Below, piece by piece: positions 8,135 to 17,144 of a stretch of DNA of 64,000 bases. Both the position numbers and the translations under genes were made by a program. Below the pieces are notes generated by a model. That model was not told where the DNA came from, made no database searches, and saw nothing but the letters and a program-made list of their open reading frames with translations. Position 1 is the stretch's first letter. Every line of letters starts with the position of its first letter. Source of the stretch: Pedobacter sp014947265 (GTDB lineage: Bacteria; Bacteroidota; Bacteroidia; Sphingobacteriales; Sphingobacteriaceae); assembly GCF_014947265.1 (NCBI RefSeq), contig NZ_JADCNK010000024.1, forward strand, positions 15,933 through 79,932. Reading direction: 5' to 3'.

Positions 8135-9201
8135 GTACTCGTTTTAAAAATATGTTTCTTTATAGAAATAAATGATATGATTAAGAAGAACAACATCTGT
8201 AAGGGATGTAAAATCAGATTTATCAAAACATGCTGTCCAGATAAATAAGAGATCATTATTCTACTTAACACTATTAAAGTTAATGGTAATACAAGTAAAG
8301 CAACATTAAAGTTTAAGATTAAAATTACTGGCCCTATGGTTACCAAAAGCTGGTAAAGTAATAATATTATGATGTTATTACCAAAACCTGCCAGTAAATT
8401 TTTACTGAAACCGTTTAAGCTTTCGCCTAAATTTTTGTACATCCTGCAATAAATCAGTCCGTTGGCTAAAAGGGCTTCTGCATTAAATTTTTCTTGTTTT
8501 ACCAGCTTCATAATCTCCACATCTTCTACAACCTGGTGTTTAACCCGCTCATGCCAATGGTTTCCTTTATAATTATTAGCATTAAAAAACATGCATTGCC
8601 CGCTTGCTGCTGCAAATGCCGGATTTTTCGAAAGCTTAACCAAACGCAAAGGCAATAAATTTAATAGGATGAAATGCATTAAGGGTACGGTTAACCACTC
8701 GCCTATCGATTTTATAGTTTGGTTCGTAAAAACGCTCAGCAAGGCCAGATTTCCAATTTCCATTCGGTTAATGAGGCTATTGATTAGTCCTCTTTTGATT
8801 GATTCGTCTGCATCAATAAACAAAAGATATTTCCCGGTAGCCAACTCGCTAAGCTGATGGCAGGCATAGTTTTTTCCAAGCCAGTTTTGAGGCAGCTCTT
8901 TACCGCTTAACACTTTGAATTGCGGATTTGAGAAACAAAATTCCTCAACTATACTGAATGTATGATCACTGCTGTTATCATCCAAAACAATAACCTCATA
9001 ATTGATATAATCCTGATTTTTTATTGAAACAAGTAATTCCAAAATATTCTCTGCTTCATTTCTCGCAGGTATTAAGATCGAAACCTTATCATGGTAGTGT
9101 TTAACCACTCTCGGCAACTTCGGGTTAGAGAGGAAGTTGAAAACAGTAACCGAAAACCGGATCACCAGAAAAATTAAAACGGCGTAAATAAAAATTGTCA
9201 T
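8104..9201 (-). CDS. GT2 glycosyltransferase, CruG-like
   Basis: GT-A glycosyltransferase of 365 residues with a membrane tail. An N-terminal hydrophobic segment is followed by VSILIPARNEAEN, the nucleotide motif LDDNSSD, the metal motif FIDAD and a VVEDVE acid pair. About three transmembrane helices make up the last third. This layout matches CruG and related carotenoid glycosyltransferases and also hopanoid HpnB-type enzymes. Lying between an acyltransferase and cruF, with 4-bp (9198-9201) and 31-bp overlaps, it is most simply read as the enzyme that glycosylates the hydroxylated carotenoid made by CruF. Confidence 0.8.
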   Translation of the reverse strand: MTIFIYAVLIFLVIRFSVTVFNFLSNPKLPRVVKHYHDKVSILIPARNEAENILELLVSIKNQDYINYEVIVLDDNSSDHTFSIVEEFCFSNPQFKVLSGKELPQNWLGKNYACHQLSELATGKYLLFIDADESIKRGLINSLINRMEIGNLALLSVFTNQTIKSIGEWLTVPLMHFILLNLLPLRLVKLSKNPAFAAASGQCMFFNANNYKGNHWHERVKHQVVEDVEIMKLVKQEKFNAEALLANGLIYCRMYKNLGESLNGFSKNLLAGFGNNIIILLLYQLLVTIGPVILILNFNVALLVLPLTLIVLSRIMISYLSGQHVLINLILHPLQMLFFLIISFISIKKHIFKTSTWKGRTIKTI

Positions 9202-9821
9202 TCAATTAGCTGAGTTTGTTTAACAACCGATTGATCGTAATGTTTATTGTAGGCGCTTTTTAGTAATTGTAAACTCACGTACTCCTCGTTCTCCCAATGC
9301 TGTAGATAAGTATAGGCAGAGGGCTTTCTTTTCGCGAAATAATCGATAAAGGTAGCAGCAAAAATAATATTGATTTTTTTCTGACTGGCATTAATCATTT
9401 GCATTACTCCTTTTTCGAAACTGATATTTTTCAAGTGATTTGAATACAATTTGCCCTGAGGGAATACAAGTACCATATTTGCAGGATTATCTAACAATTT
9501 GCCTGCATAATTAAGCATTTCTAAAACATCTTTACCTTTATTTTCGGCAGCAAAAGCACCAAGATACTTTAGAAAACCAACTTTAGTATAGTTTTCGGCA
9601 TTTACCAAAACATGAAATTGTTTCTTAAATATTTTTTTATTGATATAAAAGAGGAAAAACCCATCCCACCAGCTGAAATGATTGGCTAAAACCAACAAAG
9701 ATGCATCAGATTCAACCTGAATTTGATCATACTGAAATGCTGCAAAATCTTTTTTGATGATAAACTGAATGTACCAGGAGAAAAAGCTGAAGATCAAATT
9801 ATTTTTTCTGGGCTGATACAT
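9198..9821 (-). CDS. PlsC-type acyltransferase
   Basis: 1-acyl-glycerol-3-phosphate acyltransferase fold, 207 residues from the ATG at 9821 (a TTG at 9836 would add five residues). It shows the HX4D catalytic motif in NHFSWWDGFF and a FPQGKLYSNH block equivalent to the family FPEG motif. A hydrophobic N-terminal segment anchors it to the membrane. First in the operon and overlapping the glycosyltransferase by 4 bp (ATGA), it may acylate the sugar of a carotenoid glycoside rather than a phospholipid. That role is inferred from position only. Confidence 0.82.
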   Translation of the reverse strand: MYQPRKNNLIFSFFSWYIQFIIKKDFAAFQYDQIQVESDASLLVLANHFSWWDGFFLFYINKKIFKKQFHVLVNAENYTKVGFLKYLGAFAAENKGKDVLEMLNYAGKLLDNPANMVLVFPQGKLYSNHLKNISFEKGVMQMINASQKKINIIFAATFIDYFAKRKPSAYTYLQHWENEEYVSLQLLKSAYNKHYDQSVVKQTQLIE

Positions 9822-10013
9822 TTCGGGAAATTGCAAAAAAATGAGGTGAATTGCAAATTTTAGTAATACCCCCCTCGCTTGTAAAAGGAATATAGGATTT
9901 TTGATGTACTGTTTAAAGATTTCTCCACTTCGGTCGAAATGACGAATTAAACAAATTTTTTACTTCGATTAAAGATAGGCCTTTAACCCTACCTCTTCCA
10001 TTTTACATCCAAC

Positions 10014-10520
10014 CTAGCTCAAATAAACCCGATCTTCCTCTCCCTCCACATCCATCACCACATCTACATGCTCTTTTAAGATAGTTGCCAATTCAAGACC
10101 CACAAAATCAGTGGCAATAGGGAAAATTTTGTGACTTCGATCAACCAAAACTACGGTTCGGATTTTTTTATGTGGGGTATTTAAGAAAACGCCTAAACCA
10201 TAAGCGAGCGTTTTACCGCTGTTCAATACATCATCTACGATAATAATTACTTTATTTTTCCAATGGCTTTCATCGAGATCGGTTGAAGCAACCAATTTGC
10301 TACTCTCCTTTTGCAGATCAATGCGCAGTAAGGTTAATTTAAAGCCAGAGATTTTTTTTAGTACCTTTTCTAATCTCAATGCCAATTTGTAGCCGCGGTC
10401 CCAGATACCCGCCAATACTATTTCTTTCTCATTCAGGTTATCTTCCAAAATCTGATAAGCGATACGGTCTATTTTCTGCTGAATCTGTTTCTTGTTAAGA
10501 ATAAGTAGTTGCGATGCCAT
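10014..10520 (-). CDS. Phosphoribosyltransferase (PyrR-like)
   Basis: Type I phosphoribosyltransferase of 168 residues. The PRPP-binding loop is VDDVLNSGKT, preceded by hydrophobic IIIV as expected. The GIWDRGYKLA segment resembles the PyrR/Hpt N-terminal loop. PyrR proteins act as uracil phosphoribosyltransferase and, in some phyla, as pyr mRNA attenuators. No pyr genes are adjacent, so regulation cannot be claimed. A longer frame to 10571 adds a very hydrophobic 17-residue piece that does not belong to the family, so I take the start at MASQLL. Confidence 0.82.
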   Translation of the reverse strand: MASQLLILNKKQIQQKIDRIAYQILEDNLNEKEIVLAGIWDRGYKLALRLEKVLKKISGFKLTLLRIDLQKESSKLVASTDLDESHWKNKVIIIVDDVLNSGKTLAYGLGVFLNTPHKKIRTVVLVDRSHKIFPIATDFVGLELATILKEHVDVVMDVEGEEDRVYLS

Positions 10521-10570
10521 TGTATAAAAAGGATTGAATACAAAAAGAACGATTTTAAGGATGAAATTCA

Positions 10571-10610
10571 AACTATTTGAAAAATAATTTCAACTGCTTG
10601 CAACGTTTTC
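10571..10610 (+). repeat. 40-bp direct repeat, left copy
   Basis: Begins AACTATTTGAAAAATAATT and ends GCTTGCAACGTTTTC. It matches 12081-12120 at 38 of 40 positions in the same orientation, and a CGTCT at the same offset 10 bases further on suggests weaker homology beyond. The two copies bracket the frameshifted serine hydrolase gene and nothing else. Confidence 0.85.
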
Positions 10611-10652
10611 TCCTCCTCACCGTCTGATAATCCAATAGAACACGCAGGGAAA

Positions 10653-12046
10653 ATGAAACATTCGAACAAAATAATTTTTTATATTTTTTTTTTCTATTAA
10701 GTCCGACTATCAATTATGCTCAGCATAATAGTCGTAGTAAAATACTCAAACACAATCGATCTGAAGAAAAAATCAAACTGTTAGAAGATCAAATAGCTGC
10801 CTGGCAAAAAGATTTAAATGTCCCAAATGTAGGCCTTGGCATAATACAAGATGGAAAGTTAATACATGCAAAAGTATATGGTCAGGATTCTACTGGGTCT
10901 CTAAAACCAGTCAATACACTTTTCAATGTAGCATCGGTAACTAAAGTGGTATTTTCAACGCTTGTACTAAAACTAATCGATAATGGCGATTGGCAATTAG
11001 ATGAACCACTATATCATTATTATACCGATCCTGATATTGCATCTGATTCATTATCAAAAAAACTTACAACCCGCCATATCTTAAGTCATCAATCAGGATT
11101 TAGCAATTGGAGATGGATGAATGCATCAGGAAAACTTCAATTTGAATTTGCGCCGGGAACCAAATTTAATTATTCGGGAGAAGGGGTGGAGTATCTCAAA
11201 AAAGCCATAGAACATAAATTTCACAAATCTTTAGTTCAACTTTCAGACTCTATTTTATTTAAACCATTCGGTATGATCGACACCAAACATGAATGGGATG
11301 GTAAGCAAGATCTAAAAAGATTTAGCAGGTGGTATGATGCCAATGGAAAAGAATACACCAAAAGTAATTATGCTTCCGAACCAAGTGCTGCAGATGATCT
11401 GATCACAACAGTTACTGACCTTAGTAAATTTGGCATTGAAACTTTAAATGGTCTCCATATTTCTAAGCAATTATTTAACGAAATAATTAAAGGACAGGCT
11501 AAAATTAATCAGAATTTAATGCAGGGACTAGGTTGGCGACTAATTAAAGATTTACCCAATCATGAATATGCAATGGAACATGGAGGTAACGATGCAGGAG
11601 TAGCGGCAATTATCGTATTACTTCCAAAATCAAAATGTGGCATAATTGTATTAACCAATGGAGACAACGGGCAAATCATTTGCAATAACATTGTTAGATC
11701 TTTTTGGCCTGAAGGAACAGAAATCATACATAAAGCCCTCAAAAGTACACCACTAAATGACATCCCGAAAGTTTTTAATATAAGCGATGATATATTAAAA
11801 ACCTATACAGGCAAATACATGAGGCCAGATGGCGAAGAGGTAAATATTTATAAAAAAGATAAGAATTTAATTTTAAAAACCATTGGTTTACCAACTTTCA
11901 ATCTGTTCCCGCAAACACAGGAAATATTTTTTCTTTGGGATTTTGATCCAAAAATAATTTTTACAAAAAATGAAAAAGGTATTGTTGATACGCTTTTAAT
12001 TAAAGACGGAGATAATATTCTAAAATGTACTAAAACGAATAAATAG
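10653..12046 (+). pseudogene. Secreted serine hydrolase (beta-lactamase/DD-peptidase family), frameshifted in a T10 tract
   Basis: The mature enzyme frame is open to 12046 and contains the class C/esterase VIII motifs SVTK (SxxK, codons at 10934-10945), NYSGEG (Tyr motif) and EHGGND (third motif). It has no ATG in frame; the nearest in-frame start is the GTG at 10946, inside the catalytic Lys codon region and so too late. An ATG at 10653 opens a good signal peptide start (MKHSNKIIFYIFFF) but hits TAA after the ten Ts at 10684-10693. One added T, or two removed, joins it to FLLSPTINYAQ and the enzyme. Either a pseudogene, a phase-variable switch, or a homopolymer sequencing error. Confidence 0.8.
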
Positions 12047-12080
12047 TTTAAACTTCTTAAGAAGACAATTCAGGTTTTTC

Positions 12081-12120
12081 AACTATTTGAAAAATAATTC
12101 CCACTGCTTGCAACGTTTTC
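12081..12120 (+). repeat. 40-bp direct repeat, right copy
   Basis: Partner of the repeat at 10571-10610, with two substitutions in 40 positions. It lies in the leader region of the DUF2807 gene, about 100 bp before its start codon. The spacing between the two copies is 1,510 bp, just enough to hold the serine hydrolase gene. Confidence 0.85.
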
Positions 12121-12218
12121 ATCAGAGATGCGTCTAATGAATAACCAAAATACAAAATCGAAGCCATTATTGCACAATATTGCGTAATGAAGCTTCAGAA
12201 TCATTTAACAAAACGACT

Positions 12219-12923
12219 ATGAAAATCCTTACCAAATCATCCGCAATTTTATTTATAGTGCTAACAAGCTACATCGCTAAAGCACAGGAAACTAAAAGTT
12301 TCACGGTTAAAAATTTTAATAGTATCGGTGTAAGCAGTGGAATTGACTTGTACCTAACCCAAGGTGGTAGTGAGAGTGTGAGCATAAAATCAGATTCGGA
12401 AACATTAAAAGATATTATTGTTGAGCAAAGTGGCGGTAATGTTACCATAAAATTTAAAGACGGCATCAACTGGAGCGGTATGTTTAAAAACCGTACCATT
12501 AAAGCTTATGTAAGTTTCAAAAGCCTAAATGCAATTGCAGCATCCGGAGGGTCGGATGTTTTTACACAAAATCAGATCAAAACCGATAAACTTGCTATTC
12601 GCTCATCTGGTGGGTCAGACTTAAAACTAACGGTGGTTTGTAACGACTTATCCATCCAGTCAAGCGGCGGCAGTGATATCGATTTAAAAGGCAAAGCAGA
12701 AAATATGACCATTCAATCCAGTGGCGGTAGTGATATAGACGCTTATGAATTGATTACTGATTATGCAAAAGTGCAGGCTTCTGGTGGTTCTGATGTAAGT
12801 CTTTATGTAAATAAAGGCCTGGAGGCCAGTGCGAGTGGTGGTGGCGACGTGAGTTATAAAGGAAACGCTTCACTTAAAAAAACATCAAGCTCAAAAAGCG
12901 GAGATGTACACCACGTAAATTAA
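12219..12923 (+). CDS. Secreted DUF2807 (GIN-domain) beta-helix protein
   Basis: Putative auto-transporter adhesin head domain family found throughout Bacteroidota, 234 residues from ATG 12219 (a TTG at 12180 is less likely because it buries the signal peptide). Signal peptide residues 1-23 end in AKAQ. Six SGGSD-type turns occur at about residues 109, 130, 149, 168, 188 and 206, spaced 18-21 residues, the pitch of one or two rungs of a right-handed beta-helix. The C-terminus is Ser/Lys-rich. Function is unknown. Export to the periplasm or surface is the only safe statement. A good terminator follows. Confidence 0.85.
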   Translation: MKILTKSSAILFIVLTSYIAKAQETKSFTVKNFNSIGVSSGIDLYLTQGGSESVSIKSDSETLKDIIVEQSGGNVTIKFKDGINWSGMFKNRTIKAYVSFKSLNAIAASGGSDVFTQNQIKTDKLAIRSSGGSDLKLTVVCNDLSIQSSGGSDIDLKGKAENMTIQSSGGSDIDAYELITDYAKVQASGGSDVSLYVNKGLEASASGGGDVSYKGNASLKKTSSSKSGDVHHVN

Positions 12924-12948
12924 AAGTTTAGTTTAGTTAATAATATGC

Positions 12949-12981
12949 GCTGCTTTGTGGATGCAAAGCGGCACTTTTTTT
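12949..12981 (+). terminator. Rho-independent terminator after the DUF2807 gene
   Basis: Stem GCTGCTTTG (12949-12957) pairs with CAAAGCGGC (12964-12972), with one G-T pair and a six-base loop, followed by seven Ts at 12975-12981. Confidence 0.8.
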
Positions 12982-13050
12982 AATATAGGTGATTGCACAG
13001 ATTATGGTCATTAAAGGCTATAGTGAGAAAACCTTAAACCCTCAACCTTT

Positions 13051-13464
13051 CTACCCTCTACCTTTTTTATACGGATAATAAATAAAGTTGGCACCTTCAG
13101 GAACAACTACGAATACGCACATAAAATCTTCCGGTTTTTTATACACTTTTAAGAAGGGTTCTTTTTTCTCCTTACTGATGATTCCTTTTTCTACAAACTC
13201 TTCTAAAGTAGAAGCTTGTATCGTCCAATCGGTATTAAGTTCTTCTTTGTTTAAGATAAGTTCGCCAATGTTCACCTCATGTTGGTGCGCAATAAAAATA
13301 GGGTGGGCTGAAATGCCTTCAACCATAATTTCGATGGCTACTTCTTTAATCGCATCAGCATAAAACTCCAGGTCTTTTTCTAAGCTTACCAGCGGACTTT
13401 CCTGCTTCTTTTGTGTTGCTCCGTTCTCCTCGGGCGTTGCGCCTAATAATTCTTCTCTATCCAT
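13051..13464 (-). CDS. Conserved hypothetical protein of Bacteroidota
   Basis: A soluble protein of 137 residues with no signal peptide. A hydrophilic N-terminal 25 residues rich in Glu and Gln precede a compact alpha/beta domain containing HPIFIAHQHEVNIGE and ending in a basic YYPYKKGRG tail. The family occurs in Bacteroidota genomes but I know of no assigned function. It lies 92 bp downstream of rlmD on the same strand and may share its transcript. Confidence 0.75.
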   Translation of the reverse strand: MDREELLGATPEENGATQKKQESPLVSLEKDLEFYADAIKEVAIEIMVEGISAHPIFIAHQHEVNIGELILNKEELNTDWTIQASTLEEFVEKGIISKEKKEPFLKVYKKPEDFMCVFVVVPEGANFIYYPYKKGRG

Positions 13465-13556
13465 ACCTAACTACTAATTGAATTTTGATTGAGTGAATTG
13501 TTGAATGTTAATGCCCAATTGCCTCATTCAATCCTTCACTCATTCAATCAATTCTA

Positions 13557-14966
13557 TTACTTTAACCTTAACAATACTACATTTTCTACATGCTGCGTAT
13601 GCGGAAACATATCCACAGGTTTAATGCGCACCACATCGTATTTCTCTTTCAGTAACTCTAAATCTCTTGCTTGCGTAGCCGCATTACAGCTTACATAAAC
13701 AATTTTTTCAGATTCCATTTCCAGTAACCTTTGTACTACATCTGCGTGCATACCAGCGCGTGGCGGATCGGTAATAACCACATCTGGTTTACCATGCGCC
13801 AATATAAATTCTGAAGTCAGGATATCTTTCATATCGCCAGCATAAAAGATGGTATTATCGATCCCGTTTAATTCAGAGTTAAACTTCGCATCTTCAATTG
13901 CGGTTGGCACATATTCTACGCCTACTACCTGCTTCACGTTTTTTGCAATAAAATTCGCGATGGTACCTGCACCAGTATATAAATCATAAACCAGTTCGTC
14001 GCCTTTAAAACCGGCAAAATCCCTGGTGATTTTATATAATTCAAAAGCTTGCTCAGAATTGGTCTGGTAAAAAGATTTCACCCCGATTTTAAAACGGATG
14101 CCATCCATTTCTTCGAAAATATGATCACGACCGGAGAAAACCACCACATCCTGATCAAAAATGGTATCGTTTTTCTTTTGGTTAACGATATACAGCAAAG
14201 AAGTAATCTGTGGAAATTCATTTTGAAGAAAACCCATTAAACCATCAACCTGCTCTTGCTCCGGATAAGCGAAAACTACCGCTACCATTACCTCTCCGGT
14301 AGTGGAAGTGCGGATAATCAGGTTACGTAAAGCGCCTTCATGGTTACGCAGATCGTAAAAAGACAAACCATGATCAGAAGCATATTTACGCACCGAATTC
14401 CTGATCGAGTTAGAAGGCTCATCCTGCAGGTAACAGTGCTCAATGTCTAAAATTTTATCAAAACGCAAGGGTACGTGAAAACCTAATGCATTCATATCAA
14501 AATCCTCTTCGCGTTCCATATCGGTTTTTTCTAACCAACGTTTATTCGAAAAAGTAAACTCTAGTTTATTACGGTAATACCTGTTTTTTGCCGAACCAAG
14601 AATAGGTTCAGTTCCTGAGGTATCTATTTTACCTAAGCGTTGTAACGCAGCCTCAACATTTTTCTGCTTAAACTTTAACTGCGCATCGTAACCCATGTGT
14701 TGCCATTTGCAACCACCACAGGTTCCGAAATGAGGACAAAAAGGATCTGTACGGAGTTCCGATTTTGTATGCAGCTGCTCGATGATTGCTTCTGCAAAAT
14801 TCTTTTTCTTTTTGGTCAACCGCACATCTACCACATCGCCAGGAACAGCTTTGTCAACAAAAATGACCAATTCGTCGGACTTGCCAACACCTTTTCCCTC
14901 TTCAGCAATATCGATTATATGTACGTTTGGAACAATAGTTACCGTACCGGGCTTTCTTCTACTCAT
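13557..14966 (-). CDS. rlmD: 23S rRNA (uracil-5-)-methyltransferase, RlmD/RumA family
   Basis: SAM-dependent m5U methyltransferase, 469 residues. A TRAM RNA-binding domain covers about residues 1-65. Iron-sulfur ligands lie in CPHFGTCGGCKWQ. The SAM domain shows YDLYTGAGTIANF, and the catalytic block is DPPRAGMH followed by VYVSCNAAT, whose Cys is the nucleophile. The family includes enzymes for 23S U747/U1939 and tRNA U54, so the exact target is uncertain. A TATCTTTG -7 element sits only 7 bases before the ATG, implying a nearly leaderless mRNA. Confidence 0.9.
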   Translation of the reverse strand: MSRRKPGTVTIVPNVHIIDIAEEGKGVGKSDELVIFVDKAVPGDVVDVRLTKKKKNFAEAIIEQLHTKSELRTDPFCPHFGTCGGCKWQHMGYDAQLKFKQKNVEAALQRLGKIDTSGTEPILGSAKNRYYRNKLEFTFSNKRWLEKTDMEREEDFDMNALGFHVPLRFDKILDIEHCYLQDEPSNSIRNSVRKYASDHGLSFYDLRNHEGALRNLIIRTSTTGEVMVAVVFAYPEQEQVDGLMGFLQNEFPQITSLLYIVNQKKNDTIFDQDVVVFSGRDHIFEEMDGIRFKIGVKSFYQTNSEQAFELYKITRDFAGFKGDELVYDLYTGAGTIANFIAKNVKQVVGVEYVPTAIEDAKFNSELNGIDNTIFYAGDMKDILTSEFILAHGKPDVVITDPPRAGMHADVVQRLLEMESEKIVYVSCNAATQARDLELLKEKYDVVRIKPVDMFPHTQHVENVVLLRLK

Positions 14967-14973
14967 TATTTTG

Positions 14974-14981
14974 CAAAGATA
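14974..14981 (-). promoter_or_regulatory. -7 element of rlmD
   Basis: TATCTTTG on the minus strand matches the Bacteroidota TAnnTTTG consensus. Its last base is 7 nt from the rlmD ATG, so the transcript would start at or next to the start codon. No convincing -33 TTTG was found at 19-21 nt upstream. Confidence 0.5.
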
Positions 14982-15649
14982 AGGCTAAAAGCTGAAAGAG
15001 GAAAGACCAAAGGCTAAAGACTAAAGATGAGTACTAAAGTTGGAATGAATATAAATAACTGCAAGACTAAAGCAGAATTAATGATCAAGATAAATGGTCT
15101 TTCAGAAAGATCAGGCAATACTTTTCCGTTCAGTTCAGAGTAACTGATTCAATATATTTTTGATTTTAAAAATTATTTTCCAAAAAATTTAAATGCAGCG
15201 CCCCAAAAGCCATCTAACCAATTAAATTTTAGGTCAAATTTTTCATCTACCTGTACAGAAAACTCTAATATTTCTTTGCTCATGATAAAAAACCTATCTA
15301 TTTAAGCAATAATACCAAATTCATACCAAAAACCGAAACGGTATAGATTAATTTTATGTTAATTTTACATCAAATGGTTAAAAGCCGTCTCCATCAGAAA
15401 ATTCAGTTTTGATCTGTATTGGCATCATCAGTTTCTATATCTCACCAACCGTACCCTCAACATTTTAGTACAAAGTGGCCACCAAATAGATCGCCGGGTG
15501 AAAGCAAGTTCTCATGCATTACTAAATTAGCCCTTTTTTGATACAAAGGCTTAATCATTAAACTTAGTTGCCATGTACACCAATAGATAACGGAGGTTAG
15601 ATTTATTTTTTATACTTGTAGTCTGTTAAGCTTAATGATGCTATCCCCT
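14982..15649. other. Intergenic region of about 670 bp
   Basis: Apart from a 36-codon candidate on the minus strand (15173-15283, listed separately) I see no convincing gene. A purine-rich stretch of AAAGGCTAAAGACTAAAG type lies next to the rlmD promoter. A 38-codon plus-strand frame at 15027-15143 has no supporting signals. Confidence 0.5.
15173..15283 (-). CDS. Possible small peptide, 36 residues
   Basis: An ATG frame encoding an acidic N-terminal half and an aromatic, amphipathic C-terminal half (FNWLDGFWGAAFKFFGK). Upstream there is a TGAATTTG resembling a -7 element. No immunity, export or processing gene is adjacent, and coding potential cannot be judged at this length. It could be a small regulatory or membrane-active peptide, or chance. 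Confidence 0.3.
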   Translation of the reverse strand: MSKEILEFSVQVDEKFDLKFNWLDGFWGAAFKFFGK

Positions 15650-17044
15650 ATGAAATCCATCCTAACCAGTGTATTACTTTTATTCCTCTTTTCTTTTAAC
15701 TCTTTTGCACAGCCTTGTAATTGCAGCCTGGAATTTAATTATGTTAAAGATAAAATTGAAAAAAATTATGCGGGTTTTAAAGATAAGGTGAATGCTAAAA
15801 CAGAAGCTATCTATCATAAACGCACACAGGCTGCACTTGAGCAATCACAATCAATAACAACATCCGCGCAATGTATTTATTTAATTAATGAGTGGTTAAC
15901 CTTTTTCAAAGATGGGCATATTCAAATAGGCAGAAACAGGATCTCGAAAGAAAGAGAAGAAACTAAATTACAAGAACGTATTCAAGCAATGGAACGCTTA
16001 AGCCTGTCAAGCCAGGAGCTCGCCGAGCTTAAAAACACAAAAGGGATTACGGGCATTTATTGGAATGAGGATTCCACATCCCGAATAGCAGTGATCAAAA
16101 ACAAAACAAGCTTTCGGGATTATGCGGGGGTTGTCATTTCCTCAAAACCTGGCAAATGGTTGCCTGGACAGGTAGTGTTATCGCTTAAAAGCATCAAGGA
16201 TACGCTTAAAGGCATTATGTATGATCGATATTATATTCCTACAAATGTGTTATTACAAATTAAAGGAAATACTTTAGGCACTTTTAAAAGAGAAGGAAGT
16301 AAGCAATCGTCAGCAGAGCCTGTTGGTGAAGCACCTGTCGCCAGTAAATCACTTTCCACAAAAACACTATACATAAAGATTAGCACATTTAATCAGCTGA
16401 ATGCAAAGAACATAGATTCCTTGTTTAAAGCAAATCGATCTAACTTAAGTAAAATGCCCTATTTGATTCTTGACTTAAGAAATAATGGTGGTGGCGCTGA
16501 TTTTGCTTACAGGCCCATAACGCCATATCTCTACACAAACACATTCAGAGAAATCGGTGCAGATGTACTGTCTACAGATGACAATATAGCAGGTTGGGCT
16601 GCAATAGCTACAACAAATGGCCTTCCACCTGATCAAAAGGTGTTTATTAGCAATGTCATTAAAAAAATGGAACAAGGTAAAGGTAAACTTGTCTCCTTCT
16701 CCGATGATAGCAATTTCAGTTTAGACAGCGTTACGCCCTACCCTCAAAAAGTAATCATTTTGATTAATAAAAACTGTGGAAGCACTACTGAAGAATTTCT
16801 CTTATTGGCTAAACAAAGTAGTAAAGTAACCTTAATGGGCGAGCATACCGCTGGTGTTTTAGATTATTCTAATATGAGAGGGGCAGATTTTAGCTGTATG
16901 CCTTACATGCTTTATTGGGCTACTTCCAGAAGCAGAAGAATTGATGCCGGGATAGCAATAGATAACGTAGGCATTAGGCCTGACAAAATTTTAAGACCCG
17001 AACAGAACTGGATTAATGAGGCGAAGGATTACGTTGAAAAGTAA
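15650..17044 (+). CDS. Secreted S41-family peptidase
   Basis: Tail-specific/tricorn-type serine peptidase, 464 residues from ATG 15650 (an ATG at 15635 adds five residues). The signal peptide is residues 1-21, ending in SFAQ. The core S41 domain is marked by ILDLRNNGGG, then a NKNCGSTTEEFLLLAKQ stretch carrying the probable nucleophile serine, and GEHTAG, equivalent to the usual G(R/K)TAG block. No clear PDZ domain is visible, so it resembles the short IRBP-like secreted S41 proteins of Bacteroidota. Acts in the periplasm or outside. Substrate unknown. Confidence 0.85.
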   Translation: MKSILTSVLLLFLFSFNSFAQPCNCSLEFNYVKDKIEKNYAGFKDKVNAKTEAIYHKRTQAALEQSQSITTSAQCIYLINEWLTFFKDGHIQIGRNRISKEREETKLQERIQAMERLSLSSQELAELKNTKGITGIYWNEDSTSRIAVIKNKTSFRDYAGVVISSKPGKWLPGQVVLSLKSIKDTLKGIMYDRYYIPTNVLLQIKGNTLGTFKREGSKQSSAEPVGEAPVASKSLSTKTLYIKISTFNQLNAKNIDSLFKANRSNLSKMPYLILDLRNNGGGADFAYRPITPYLYTNTFREIGADVLSTDDNIAGWAAIATTNGLPPDQKVFISNVIKKMEQGKGKLVSFSDDSNFSLDSVTPYPQKVIILINKNCGSTTEEFLLLAKQSSKVTLMGEHTAGVLDYSNMRGADFSCMPYMLYWATSRSRRIDAGIAIDNVGIRPDKILRPEQNWINEAKDYVEK

Positions 17045-17144
17045 ATTCAATGTAGCTCACAAACCTACTGGCACTACCTGATTTTCAATATGTTATTTGA
17101 TATTACGATATAAATCCGTAACTTAATATATCATTCACATAAAA

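Noticed and set aside
12540..12850. CRISPR-like spaced repeats in the DUF2807 gene
   Set aside because: The repeats are in-frame SGGSD codons with varied third positions, so they are protein repeats, not a CRISPR array. No other regular direct-repeat array was seen.
15027..15143. A 38-codon plus-strand frame in the rlmD upstream region
   Set aside because: No promoter, ribosome site or recognisable feature, and unusual repeat-like DNA before it.
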